Shown here: one piece after another, positions 47,446 through 56,418 of the stretch | Numbering within the stretch: the first letter of the stretch is position 1 | Layout of the letters: every line of letters begins with the position of its first letter | Source of the DNA: Treponema sp. | Lineage (GTDB): Bacteria; Spirochaetota; Spirochaetia; Treponematales; Breznakiellaceae | Direction: 5' to 3' | Assembly: GCA_031286205.1 (NCBI GenBank) | Contig: JAITUR010000091.1 | Coordinates: 1 to 64,000 of the forward strand | DNA length: 64,000 bases | Position numbers and translations under genes: made by a program | The notes under the pieces: model-generated | Databases searched by the model: none | What the model was told of the DNA's origin: nothing | The model's input: only the letters and a program-made list of their open reading frames with translations

Positions 47446-47472
47446 ATTATAAAAATTATTAAATAATGTCAA
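47446..47472 (-). promoter_or_regulatory. Promoter of tRNA-Tyr
   Basis: On the minus strand, TTGACA (47467-47472) and TATAAT (47446-47451) with a short 15-base spacer; a 17-base spacing would use TAATAT instead. It lies in the 46 bases between the glycosyltransferase stop and the tRNA, so the tRNA can be made independently of the glycan operon. Confidence 0.6.
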
Positions 47473-47475
47473 TAG

Positions 47476-48609
47476 TTAACTTGTAGAAGTTTCGTAAATA
47501 ATTTCCAGTGTTCGTTCTACGCATTTATCCCACGAAAAGTCTTTGGCTCTTTCCAGCCCAAGGCTTCGGTATTCGTTGTAAATATCGCGGTCGCTGGAGA
47601 CAGTTATCATTCTATCCGCCATATCTTCTACATTGTACGGGTCAAAATAAAGGGCGGCATGATCTGCCGTCTCCGGCAGCGAGGCGGCTCGGGCGCAGAG
47701 TACGGGTACTCCGCATGCCATAGCTTCTATCGCCCCCATTCCAAAACCTTCGTACATTGACGGATAAACTACAAAATCCGCGCCCGCATACAGCTCCGGC
47801 AGACTATTTGTCGGAAAATAACCGGTAAAGAAAATATCGCTTTTCCAGGGGGAAGCGGCGGCGGCATCTTTTACAAGAGAGGCATTATTACTGTCTCCGC
47901 CCGCTAAAACAAGGCGATGCGGGAACTTGGTTTTTTCCTTAAAAATATCAAAGGCTTTTATAAGGCGGATATGGTTTTTTACGGGATGATCTATTCTGGA
48001 AACACATAATACATACGGGCGGCGGAAGCTGAACGGCTGGATTAATAAAACACTTTCTTCGTTTCTTTGTCTGGGAAAAAATTTTGTATGATCTATACCG
48101 TTGGAAACAACTTCTATGCGGTTTTCGCTTACTTTTGCGCGTTCGATAAGCTCCTGTTTTACCCAATGACTGACAGCTATTATTCTGTCCAGATGCCGAA
48201 GGGAATTTGGCATTACCATTCTTAAAAGAGCGCCAAGGTGAACCCTTGTTTTTATATTTCCCCAATATGCCGCCATGTCGTGAACAACACCCACAGTAGG
48301 ACAGGGAGATGAATACGGTAAATGCCTGTGAGCTGCCGGGAAAAGACACGCATCGAACTGGCGTTGTTTTGCAAATTGAGGATATTTATAAATATGCCAT
48401 AATGCAATACCGGTTTTTCCTTTAACTCTACAGCGGGGTATAAATTCAAAATTAGGGGCAACATCGCTGTATGTAAATTTATCGTATTCCCAGCCAAATA
48501 GTTCAAAGAGAGCATGGGAAGGCGTTATTCGCCTTAATAGTTCAGATAAGTACATTCCTACGCCGGACTTGCCGCCGTCGCAGGCAAAAGTATCCAGTCC
48601 AATTTTCAT
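47476..48609 (-). CDS. GT4-family glycosyltransferase
   Basis: A 377-residue GT-B retaining glycosyltransferase. The donor-binding half has PYVLCVSRIDHPVKNH (around 195-210) and the E-x7-E motif EGFGMGAIEAMACGVPVL near residues 288-305. The N-terminal GGKSGVGMYLSELLRR is the usual acceptor-side glycine loop. It probably adds a sugar to the surface glycan started by the WbaP-like enzyme coded upstream in the same operon. The donor sugar is unknown. It overlaps the preceding secreted-protein gene by four bases. Confidence 0.85.
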   Translation of the reverse strand: MKIGLDTFACDGGKSGVGMYLSELLRRITPSHALFELFGWEYDKFTYSDVAPNFEFIPRCRVKGKTGIALWHIYKYPQFAKQRQFDACLFPAAHRHLPYSSPCPTVGVVHDMAAYWGNIKTRVHLGALLRMVMPNSLRHLDRIIAVSHWVKQELIERAKVSENRIEVVSNGIDHTKFFPRQRNEESVLLIQPFSFRRPYVLCVSRIDHPVKNHIRLIKAFDIFKEKTKFPHRLVLAGGDSNNASLVKDAAAASPWKSDIFFTGYFPTNSLPELYAGADFVVYPSMYEGFGMGAIEAMACGVPVLCARAASLPETADHAALYFDPYNVEDMADRMITVSSDRDIYNEYRSLGLERAKDFSWDKCVERTLEIIYETSTS

Positions 48610-49400
48610 CTATTTACCTTTTTTAAAATTTCATCGGATGCCCATCCGGTAATAACGCCAAGGCGTTTTGTAATTGCAGATTCTATTTGAATTCTTGCGG
48701 AAGCAAAATCGGAAATATCAAATCCTGCTATACAGTAAATAAGCAAACCTTCTCTTATGGGTTCTATATAAAGCTGTGCTGTAAATTGCTCCTGTTTAAT
48801 TACAGTAACAAAAAGATAATTTATATTTCTATAATTTGTAAGAGAGTAACGAAGTCCGTTTTGAGTGGGCGCAACTTCCGCGCGGTAGAATGTATTGCCA
48901 AAATTGGCATCTTTTAACCTGATAAAAATTGTCTCGGAGGCGGGAATGCTTAAAGCAGGAGCAGGATCAGGTATAGCTGAAGTTTGAGTGCTGCTTGTAA
49001 TACGGGTAGCTTCTTCGAACAGGGGAGTAGGTCTTCCTCGGGTACTGGAGCTGTATAACCTGCCCTTTAATCCGCGGATATTGCCAAGAGCATTGTAAAT
49101 ATCCAGCATGGTTAAGCCGGAAGAATTTACGGGGATAACCTTTATAGTTTCTATTACATAACCGGAATTTTTATTAAGCACATTATTTGTAATTAGAGGG
49201 TCTATGCCGGAAGATTGATTCGCCAAAAGTGTAATACCCCTTGCCCTATGATGATAGGAAACATTGCCATTTTCGCTAAAACAAGAAGTCCTGACTTCTG
49301 TACTAATGGCAGGGAAAATATCGTTAAAAGCCCTAAGCTGCGCGAAAATGCTTGCAGAAATTATAAAATAAAAAACAAACAATAATGTTATTTTTTTCAT
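48606..49400 (-). CDS. Secreted protein of unknown function
   Basis: A 264-residue exported protein with a signal peptide cleaved after residue 20 (SIFA-Q). The mature part is mostly beta-type sequence and ends with a helix; no catalytic motif was recognised. From memory similar proteins are common in Treponema, one or more per genome, without known function. It sits between the WbaP-like transferase gene (no gap) and a GT4 gene (four-base overlap), so it is likely tied to surface glycan assembly or to the envelope in general. Confidence 0.6.
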   Translation of the reverse strand: MKKITLLFVFYFIISASIFAQLRAFNDIFPAISTEVRTSCFSENGNVSYHHRARGITLLANQSSGIDPLITNNVLNKNSGYVIETIKVIPVNSSGLTMLDIYNALGNIRGLKGRLYSSSTRGRPTPLFEEATRITSSTQTSAIPDPAPALSIPASETIFIRLKDANFGNTFYRAEVAPTQNGLRYSLTNYRNINYLFVTVIKQEQFTAQLYIEPIREGLLIYCIAGFDISDFASARIQIESAITKRLGVITGWASDEILKKVNR

Positions 49401-50852
49401 TTAATATGCACCTTTCCCAAAAATAACAACGCCGAATGTTTTATAAATTATCCAGAGATCAAGCCATAAAGACCAGCTTTGCTGATAATATGTATCGTAT
49501 GTAACTCTGCTTTCGTACGCATCCGATCTTCCCGATACCTGCCACATTCCCGTTATTCCTGGTTTAATGGAAAAAACCCGTTCAAAATCATCTTCGTATT
49601 CCGGAACTTCAAAATCAAAAATAGGACGCGGTCCTACAAGGGACATTTCTCCTTTTAATACATTGATAATCTGCGGTATCTCGTCTATGCTTGTTCTTCT
49701 TATAAATTTTCCTATTAATGTAATTCTTGGATCTTTTTTTAACTTATGATTTTTTTTATATTCAGTCATTAGAGCGGGGTCTTTATTCAGTATTTCCTGC
49801 AATTTATTTTCGGCATCCAGTATCATAGAACGGAACTTGTAAACAATAAAATGTTTTCCGTTTTTTCCGACGCGTTTTTGTTTAAAGAATACGGGACCTT
49901 TAGAGGAAATTTTAATTAAAAACGCAATAATTAAAAGAAACGGTAAAACCATAAGACCGCCAATAATTACTATTCCAAGGTCTAAAAGTCTTTTTAGGAA
50001 CAGGTTCCATGTAAGTTTAAATTTGCTGCTTGCATCAATACCCAAGACTCCGTTAAAATCGCGCACCGACATCCAAATACTGGAAAAGGTATAAAAGTTT
50101 GGAATAATTATATTGTATCTAAAAGCAGAAACAGAAGTATTAATAAGTTTTTTTAATTTTTTAGATTCTAAAGCAGGCATTGCTACTATTGCCATTTTAA
50201 TATTATATCTTTTTACAATTTCATGAGCAATTCTGGTATCATGAATAACCGGAATTCCGTCGATTTCGTTGTCAGAATCGGGGTTGTCATCCAGAAAAAG
50301 AACAGGGGTATAACCGGCGCTTGTATTTTTCTTTAAACATTGACAGACAAGCTTTGCGGTTTTACCGGAACCAAAAACAACGGCAGGAATTCCGCCCAAT
50401 TTTGTTTTATATAAAAAAAGGTGACAAACGCTTCTTGCGACAAGAATGATTAATGTAGAAAAAACACAGCTTATTACAAAGGCAGTGTTAATGGAATCCC
50501 AAATATTGTGTTCTAAATAGCGGGAAAAAATAATACCGACATATGCCATAACAGAGCCGATTGTAATACGGCGCATTTCTTCGGAAGGGGCAAGAGAAAC
50601 TCCGGGGTACAGACGAAGTATCTGAAAAATTACTATAAAAACCAGTATATACGGCCAATAGGTAATAAAGCTTTTTGCATCGATACTTTTATAATCAAAC
50701 ATAAACCCCCAAACTCTGACCCAAAAAAAACCCCACGCAAAAGAGATTAGAACGGCCACAAGGTCTGAGAGTATAAAAAAAGTTGCAGTAAGAGCGGAGC
50801 TGGTTCGCCTATACCTTGTGCGATACCAGACATCAAACTCGTTTAAGTTCAT
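49401..50852 (-). CDS. Polyprenyl-phosphate hexose-1-phosphate transferase (WbaP/PHPT type)
   Basis: A 483-residue membrane protein that begins glycan synthesis by moving a sugar 1-phosphate onto undecaprenyl phosphate. Four N-terminal membrane helices (about 20-150), a Rossmann-like domain with VVFGSGKTAKLVCQCL (about 165-270), a membrane re-entrant helix (about 290-315) and the catalytic domain with VYKFRSMILDAE, RRTSIDEIPQIINVLKG and SLVGPRP follow the WbaP/WcaJ plan. GITGMWQVSGRSD ends the core. It is the first gene of a three-gene operon. The ATG at 50852 lacks a clear ribosome-binding site. Confidence 0.9.
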   Translation of the reverse strand: MNLNEFDVWYRTRYRRTSSALTATFFILSDLVAVLISFAWGFFWVRVWGFMFDYKSIDAKSFITYWPYILVFIVIFQILRLYPGVSLAPSEEMRRITIGSVMAYVGIIFSRYLEHNIWDSINTAFVISCVFSTLIILVARSVCHLFLYKTKLGGIPAVVFGSGKTAKLVCQCLKKNTSAGYTPVLFLDDNPDSDNEIDGIPVIHDTRIAHEIVKRYNIKMAIVAMPALESKKLKKLINTSVSAFRYNIIIPNFYTFSSIWMSVRDFNGVLGIDASSKFKLTWNLFLKRLLDLGIVIIGGLMVLPFLLIIAFLIKISSKGPVFFKQKRVGKNGKHFIVYKFRSMILDAENKLQEILNKDPALMTEYKKNHKLKKDPRITLIGKFIRRTSIDEIPQIINVLKGEMSLVGPRPIFDFEVPEYEDDFERVFSIKPGITGMWQVSGRSDAYESRVTYDTYYQQSWSLWLDLWIIYKTFGVVIFGKGAY

Positions 50853-50894
50853 AAATATAAAATGACTTAAAAAGTAAAAAATTACAAGTATATC

Positions 50895-50923
50895 TGGACA
50901 AATAATTGTTATATTGCTATATT
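50895..50923 (+). promoter_or_regulatory. Promoter of the barrel-protein gene at 50930, probably leaderless
   Basis: TGGACA (50895-50900), 17-base spacer, TATATT (50918-50923). Only six bases separate the -10 from the ATG at 50930 and no ribosome-binding site is present, so the mRNA should begin at or next to the start codon. Confidence 0.55.
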
Positions 50924-50929
50924 AAAGAT

Positions 50930-52909
50930 ATGAAAAAACATCTAATTATTGTAGTTTTGTGTGCTTTTATTGTTAATTTACCGGTATTTGCACAGACCCA
51001 TAGTCCGGTTCCATTAGGGGACCAGATTTACCATATTTTGGAGATTGCTCAAATGCGCGGTCTTACGGGAGCATTGCCGGGAGTAAAGCCTTACTCCCAC
51101 GCTCAAGTCCTGAATATAATCGATAAAATCCTGGATGCGGATTTAAGCGATACAGAGCGTTCAATTTTGGAACAGCATAAAAAACGGCTTAGTCCGCCCA
51201 GGGAAGGTTTAGACCTTGTCCGCGGGACAATTTCCGAAGAACTTACCGTAAATGATTCCTATTTTTCTTTTGAATTTGGTTTTGGATTGGATTTTGTTTT
51301 TTCGGGCGGGTATTATGCCATTGCAGGCGGTTATGAATACGCAGATGGCGATCCCGAACAATTTAAGGGCGCAAGTCACGCAAAAGCGGGATTATATACA
51401 GCGATTGATATTGGTATTCCTCTTTCTTTTAAGGGTGACCTTGGAAAAAACACTTCCTACGGACTTTCCATTATTGGTAGAATTGTTAAAAATCCCCGTG
51501 CTGTTTTAGGAAGAGGGCATAATATATTTTGGGAATATGTTCCGGAAGATGATCCCAGAAATACTCACCCTTTATACAGACAGGTTACAATTTTTGGCGA
51601 ACCTTTAGCGTATTTTCCTTATACCTATAAAAGACGATGGGACGGTTTTGTTTGGCCTTATGATAATTTATCCTCTAGTTCTATGAGAGCATGGCCTTAT
51701 GATCTTTCTGTAGGTTATACAATGATTCCGGAGCTTTCCGGTACTCTTTTAGATAATTATGTTAGTTATCGTATAGCCCGTATAGATCGTGAATGGGCGG
51801 GTATAACGACCGGTTCCAGTCTTGTACTTAACCAGGCGGCGCAGCCTTTCCTTGGGGCGGAACTAACTATTACAACCCCTTTCGAATGGTTTAATATATC
51901 TTCGCTTACAGGGGTTCTGGAATTTCATAATGCTTTCGGAAGAAATCCGAATAGTTTAAACGATTCTTCATTAAAAAGATCGTCGGAGGTTTTTCAGAAT
52001 GCTTTTTCTATTGTAATGCTGGAATTGGATTTTAAATATGTTCATTTTGATGTAGGAACAACTTCTGTATGGTCAAAAAGATTTGAACTTGCATACCCTT
52101 TCCCATTTGCAGAAAATCTTATGACTCAGAATAATCTTGGAGATTGGGATAATATGTCATTGTTTTTTAATATAATGGGACAGTATCCGAGTATAGGTAA
52201 AGTATGGTTTTCCTGGCTTATGAATGAATTTAATATTTCCGAACCGAATAAATGGGAAAAAGACAGAAGTATGTTTATATTTCAGGCAGGCGCTTCTGTA
52301 ATGATACCAAAGCTTCCATTTACGACAATTACATTTAGCTATACAAAAAACGAACCATATAACTATACACATACCCGCGAAAATATGCCGTGGTATGGAG
52401 TAGACGATAACGGAAACCCGCTTTTAATGGAAACAAATTATATTAATTTTGGAAAATCTTTAGGACATTATATACCGCCAAATTCGGACGAGATTCTTGT
52501 GCGCATAACTACTATGCCTCTTAGCAATTCCATGTTTAGTTTACAATACCAGTTAATTCGTCATGGTGCGGATTATGGGGACAGGGCAGTAGACGGAAGT
52601 TCATTATGGTCGGAATTGGGAGGAAACAGGAGTTCGCAGCCCGAGTTAAGAAAATATTTTCTTCGTGATGGCGCATACCAATGGATGCATATTGCAAAAG
52701 TAAGAGGAGAATATTCTTTTGTAGAAAAAAAATGGCCGTTTAAAGTATTTGCGGAAATTGGCGGAGTATATTCTTATTTTACGGATATTGATTCCGGCAT
52801 ACCGCCAAATTCAGGCGAACCTAATCCATATAGCGTAATAAATACACCGCAATATCCGCATCAGTTGTATTTTATTGGAACTATAGGGATAACAATATTC
52901 CCAAAGTAA
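50930..52909 (+). CDS. Outer-membrane beta-barrel protein, possibly Wzi-like
   Basis: A 659-residue exported protein: signal peptide to about residue 21 (VFA-Q), a helical segment (LGDQIYHILEIAQMRGL, then DLSDTERSILEQHKKRL), and a long region rich in alternating aromatic beta strands that suggests an outer-membrane barrel. The layout recalls capsule-assembly Wzi-type proteins, which hold surface polysaccharide at the outer membrane; among glycan genes this is plausible but unproven. The start is ATG 50930 rather than the in-frame TTG at 50906, because the signal peptide begins there. It converges on a second barrel gene with a 29-base overlap. Confidence 0.6.
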   Translation: MKKHLIIVVLCAFIVNLPVFAQTHSPVPLGDQIYHILEIAQMRGLTGALPGVKPYSHAQVLNIIDKILDADLSDTERSILEQHKKRLSPPREGLDLVRGTISEELTVNDSYFSFEFGFGLDFVFSGGYYAIAGGYEYADGDPEQFKGASHAKAGLYTAIDIGIPLSFKGDLGKNTSYGLSIIGRIVKNPRAVLGRGHNIFWEYVPEDDPRNTHPLYRQVTIFGEPLAYFPYTYKRRWDGFVWPYDNLSSSSMRAWPYDLSVGYTMIPELSGTLLDNYVSYRIARIDREWAGITTGSSLVLNQAAQPFLGAELTITTPFEWFNISSLTGVLEFHNAFGRNPNSLNDSSLKRSSEVFQNAFSIVMLELDFKYVHFDVGTTSVWSKRFELAYPFPFAENLMTQNNLGDWDNMSLFFNIMGQYPSIGKVWFSWLMNEFNISEPNKWEKDRSMFIFQAGASVMIPKLPFTTITFSYTKNEPYNYTHTRENMPWYGVDDNGNPLLMETNYINFGKSLGHYIPPNSDEILVRITTMPLSNSMFSLQYQLIRHGADYGDRAVDGSSLWSELGGNRSSQPELRKYFLRDGAYQWMHIAKVRGEYSFVEKKWPFKVFAEIGGVYSYFTDIDSGIPPNSGEPNPYSVINTPQYPHQLYFIGTIGITIFPK

Positions 52910-54521
52910 ACTGACCTCCGGTTTTTGTGGAACCTTTATAGTTATTTATTACCCCGGTTAGATCGCAGTTAAGTGTAATGTATTTTGATATTTTCCATTT
53001 TGCATCTAACGATAAGATAAAATTATTTTCCGCGCTTCCTGAGGGGGTTTTTTCGGCTGTAGCTTTTTCGCTTACAATCCAATCCCATAATAATCCGTCT
53101 TTATCGTGTTCGCCTTTAGAAATCCAGGAAAACCTGCCGGAAATATTTAATGAATATTGATTAAAAAACTCTGCTCCCAAAGAGAGTGTTATGGTATCTC
53201 TTGGATAACCAATAAATCTGTATCCTCCGGCATAATCCATATGTATAATGCTTGCAAAAGGCGAGTTTAGAATATGCAGATATGGGTCTGTGTATATAAA
53301 TTCCAGAAAAAATACAGAGCCCCATTTATTAAATGAATGACTGTATTGAATCCCCGCCAAAAAACCTGTTCCATTAGGCGGCTGGTCGGGATCAGCCTTT
53401 AATTCTTCCTGAGTTGCCCATTGATTCATAACAAATTGTCCGTAAACAGAAAGGGAACGGATTATATTATAATTTAATTCGACAGAAAAAAATGAACCAT
53501 TCATATATCCTATTGATTTGTCGGTATTTGTAGGCTGCCATGTATCATATTTCTGCCATGTAAATAATGAATGAAAAAGCATAATAGGGTTAAGATATTG
53601 TAATTCTATAGACGAGTTCCCTGCCATTACCCCTTCCATTAAAGATATTGTTAATTTTTTAAACAAAGTAATATCAAAACGATGAATATAAAAATAACGG
53701 TCTAATGTTTTTTTCAGAAAATCATCATCCCAATCTAAGTTGTGTAAATCTGTGTCGATCATGCTTTTGTAAATAGTAAGCGGCATTTGATTTACAATTA
53801 CAGAATATTTTACGGAAGGAGTAAAAAAAGAAGCTCTGGCAAAAGTATAGTAGTCCGTTTTATCGTTAAAAGAAAGGCTTCCTGTGTGTCCTGAACCCCA
53901 GTAGAGTTTATCCCTGCCAATTTGGAAATTCCACCAATTGCCGCCCGCAGCTCCAAAAGCTCTTAATGGTATTTTATTTTCTGTCTGCGAAAAACTAAAA
54001 GGAATATTAATATCAAAAGTATCAAATCTGTCATTGTATCCGGGTCTCATAATTAAAACAGGTTCGACATAAAACTGTAAAGAATTAAAAAATCCAAGAC
54101 GGACAGGGGCGGAAATTAAAGCCGGAGTTTCCGGATATGGAGAAGGCCAGGTAAGATTGTCATTGTATTTTAATCTTGCTTCCAGGTTAAAATTTAAGTC
54201 TGCCAAAAATGTAAAATCTTCGTAATTTATAGATATAAAAGCTGTTGGTACAAGTCTGTCCATTATTCTGTCATAAGCCAGTTTTGCGGGAAGCGAAAGA
54301 TTTTCCGGGTCTATGCTGTTAATAAAGTTTTCCAGTTCGCCAAGACCCAGCGGCGGGGAATAAGAAAGAAAGGGTTTCCCTGTTTCCAGCGAAAGAAATC
54401 GTATATCCTGAAAGACAGGATCATTTGTTAAAACCATATCAAAAGGTTTTGCGTATAATATACCCGTTTTTAACAAGATTAAAAGGAATAAAATAAATGG
54501 ATGCCGATAAACTTTGTTCAT
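52881..54521 (-). CDS. Outer-membrane beta-barrel protein, Wzi-like
   Basis: A 546-residue exported protein with a signal peptide to about residue 24 (LYA-K). FQDIRFLSLETGKP and LPAKLAYDRIMDRL are followed by amphipathic beta strands with repeated aromatic girdle residues. QIGRDKLYWGSGHTGSLSFN and LQYLNPIMLFHS strongly resemble capsule-assembly Wzi-family barrels. Together with the neighbouring barrel it may display or anchor the glycan made by nearby enzymes. TATAAT lies eight bases before ATG 54521, again without a ribosome-binding site. Confidence 0.65.
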   Translation of the reverse strand: MNKVYRHPFILFLLILLKTGILYAKPFDMVLTNDPVFQDIRFLSLETGKPFLSYSPPLGLGELENFINSIDPENLSLPAKLAYDRIMDRLVPTAFISINYEDFTFLADLNFNLEARLKYNDNLTWPSPYPETPALISAPVRLGFFNSLQFYVEPVLIMRPGYNDRFDTFDINIPFSFSQTENKIPLRAFGAAGGNWWNFQIGRDKLYWGSGHTGSLSFNDKTDYYTFARASFFTPSVKYSVIVNQMPLTIYKSMIDTDLHNLDWDDDFLKKTLDRYFYIHRFDITLFKKLTISLMEGVMAGNSSIELQYLNPIMLFHSLFTWQKYDTWQPTNTDKSIGYMNGSFFSVELNYNIIRSLSVYGQFVMNQWATQEELKADPDQPPNGTGFLAGIQYSHSFNKWGSVFFLEFIYTDPYLHILNSPFASIIHMDYAGGYRFIGYPRDTITLSLGAEFFNQYSLNISGRFSWISKGEHDKDGLLWDWIVSEKATAEKTPSGSAENNFILSLDAKWKISKYITLNCDLTGVINNYKGSTKTGGQFTLGILLSL

Positions 54522-54548
54522 GTTTAATGATTATAAAAAATAACAGTA

Positions 54549-54577
54549 TTGTCAATAGGGGTAATTTACAGTAGAAT
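54549..54577 (+). promoter_or_regulatory. Promoter of the gene at 54585, leaderless
   Basis: TTGTCA (54549-54554), a 17-base spacer and TAGAAT (54572-54577). The ATG follows after seven bases, so the expected first transcribed base is at the start codon. There is no ribosome-binding site. Confidence 0.65.
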
Positions 54578-54584
54578 ATAAATT

Positions 54585-55712
54585 ATGATTACCGTACTTG
54601 TTTATTATGAGAGGATTTCTCTTTATCATACTATGGTTCCATTTTTTTTAAGGAATTACGAGAATAAAAAACCGGTATTCCATTTTACCCAGTCTGTAGA
54701 ATGGTGTCTAACAAAGGACAAAAATACCGTGCTTTTTATGGAAAGGTGGTTTCAACACAGGCAGCCGCGCGATTTAGAAGATTCTGATTTTGAACTTTTA
54801 CGAAAACTGCGGGATAAATATAAAAAAATAGTTTTTTTCTGCGGTCAGCCGGAGGCGGGTAATAATAGAATGGATATTTTACCTTATGTCGATAAATTAT
54901 TTTATAAATCAATTTTTACTGACAGAGATAATTACTGCAAAAAGCTGTACGGTAAAAATCTTTTTTCGGATTATTATCATAACCAATATGGCATTAATGA
55001 TGATCCAATATATATAATTAAATCTGAAGTAAATCGGCAGGATGCTGTAAAACCCGAATTATCGTGGAATATTGGATTAGGCACATATCCCCGTTATCAT
55101 TGGCCTCAGCGGCTAGGGACTGCAATGGCAAGGGCATCAATGCCCGGTTTTGGCAAGCTGATTGGAGGCAAAACACAAAAACGCGCAAAGCTGCCGGGAG
55201 CGGGAAAGCCGCCCAAAGATTTTTCTGGCAGCGCTAGAAGTATATCCGTACATGCCAGGATACAGCCGGTAACTTGTCCGTCTATAGCGTATCAGCGGGT
55301 GCTTTTTTTAGAATGTATCAAGGCATTACCTGAAGACAAGCAACAATTTTTTATTACAGGCAGAGTTGCGCAAAACAAGTACTATAACGAACTTGCAGAT
55401 TCTAAAATAACACTTTCTCCTTTTGGCTGGGGAGAAGTTTGCTTCCGCGATTTCGAAGCTATTTTGGCAGGTTCTCTTTTATTTAAGCCCGATATGTCGC
55501 ATCTTGTTACATGGCCTGATGTGTATATTCCTTACGAAACATATATTCCGCTAAAATGGGACGGAAGCGATTTATTGGAAAAAACAGAACGGTATTTAGA
55601 TGACGAAAAAGAAAGAAATCGAATAACCGTAAATGCGCTGGATCAGTATCGATCTGAAATGCAGGGGCTTTCGCAAAGAACCGATCTTATTATGAATTCT
55701 TTACAGCTTTAA
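54585..55712 (+). CDS. Probable glycosyltransferase (CgeB/exostosin-like)
   Basis: A 375-residue cytoplasmic protein. The C-terminal half has DSKITLSPFGWGEVCFRDFE followed by AILAGSLLFKPDM, a pattern seen in GT-B glycosyltransferases of the exostosin and CgeB-like groups, where the Glu and the Gly-rich loop bind the nucleotide sugar. The N-terminal half is variable, with a basic linker at about 200-220. Its place beside surface-glycan genes supports a glycosyltransferase role, but donor and acceptor are unknown. Its 3' end overlaps the CDP-alcohol transferase gene by 23 bases on the other strand. Confidence 0.6.
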   Translation: MITVLVYYERISLYHTMVPFFLRNYENKKPVFHFTQSVEWCLTKDKNTVLFMERWFQHRQPRDLEDSDFELLRKLRDKYKKIVFFCGQPEAGNNRMDILPYVDKLFYKSIFTDRDNYCKKLYGKNLFSDYYHNQYGINDDPIYIIKSEVNRQDAVKPELSWNIGLGTYPRYHWPQRLGTAMARASMPGFGKLIGGKTQKRAKLPGAGKPPKDFSGSARSISVHARIQPVTCPSIAYQRVLFLECIKALPEDKQQFFITGRVAQNKYYNELADSKITLSPFGWGEVCFRDFEAILAGSLLFKPDMSHLVTWPDVYIPYETYIPLKWDGSDLLEKTERYLDDEKERNRITVNALDQYRSEMQGLSQRTDLIMNSLQL

Positions 55713-56382
55713 TTCCCAGTTTAAAAAGAGAAGCTGCGCACCCTAATCCATAAAACGCGGCATTAAACCAAACAACTCCCCACATGCACGGCAAAGAATC
55801 GATATAATGAAAAATTAAAACAATGGGCATTAGAAAACCGGTAATGCCTGTGTTATTTGCAAGTATTTTTTCTAAGGAAACAGATTTTCGGGCGCTGTCT
55901 CCTACAATGTTTTTATACATTTGAAAAGCAACACGGGTAAGCAGGTTTGCGGAAGAAGTAAGCCCTACAATAATAAGTACAGGCCAATAATCGGTTTTCC
56001 AAAAAATCCACATTCCTGTTCCAAAAAAAACCATAGTATATGCAATATAACCTGTTACAGCATCCGCCCAGCCGCCCCAAGGACCCGCTTTGCCTGTAAC
56101 TCGCGCCATATTGCCGTCCACGCAATCCAATACGGCAAAAACATTAAAAAGTATTGCGCCTATGCCAATAAGCTGGTAATTGCCGGGCAATGAAAAAAGA
56201 ATGCCGCCGGCCATGCAAATAAAAGCGGATATATATGATACAACGGAAGGAGAAAGGTGGAATCGTAATAAGAGCCAGGAAATCGGAAATGATACGGGGC
56301 GCAGAAAAATGTTTATCCATATACTGTCTATTTTTCTTTTTTCGCGGGGCAGGGAAGCTATAATTTCTTTCATGGTATACAT
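55690..56382 (-). CDS. CDP-alcohol phosphatidyltransferase family protein lacking the last motif Asp
   Basis: A membrane protein of about 230 residues with six spans. The CDP-alcohol motif is present as D-C-V-D-G-N-M-A-R, eight residues, G-G-W-A-D, but the final D-x3-D aspartate, thought to be the catalytic base, is replaced by Gly (DAVTG). Family members move a phospho-alcohol headgroup from a CDP donor; in this genome CMP-AEP or CDP-ethanolamine-like donors are possible. The start is put at ATG 56382 because TATAAG is seven bases upstream and TTGAAT 17 further; ATG 56373 and TTG 56418 are alternatives. Confidence 0.78.
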   Translation of the reverse strand: MYTMKEIIASLPREKRKIDSIWINIFLRPVSFPISWLLLRFHLSPSVVSYISAFICMAGGILFSLPGNYQLIGIGAILFNVFAVLDCVDGNMARVTGKAGPWGGWADAVTGYIAYTMVFFGTGMWIFWKTDYWPVLIIVGLTSSANLLTRVAFQMYKNIVGDSARKSVSLEKILANNTGITGFLMPIVLIFHYIDSLPCMWGVVWFNAAFYGLGCAASLFKLGIKAVKNS

Positions 56383-56383
56383 A

Positions 56384-56412
56384 TTGATACTTATATCAAT
56401 ATATGCTAAATT
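56384..56412 (+). promoter_or_regulatory. Promoter of the GT4 gene at 56419 (leaderless)
   Basis: TTGATA (56384-56389), 17-base spacer, TAAATT (56407-56412), then six bases to the GTG start. The -35 lies in the left arm of a perfect 7-bp inverted repeat (ATTGATA 56383-56389, TATCAAT 56394-56400) that could bind a regulator. Confidence 0.5.
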
Positions 56413-56418
56413 ATTCAA
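56390..56418 (-). promoter_or_regulatory. Promoter of the CDP-alcohol transferase gene (leaderless)
   Basis: On the minus strand, TTGAAT (56413-56418), 17-base spacer, TATAAG (56390-56395), seven bases before ATG 56382. It interleaves almost completely with the plus-strand promoter, so both genes are controlled from the same 36 bases. Confidence 0.5.
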
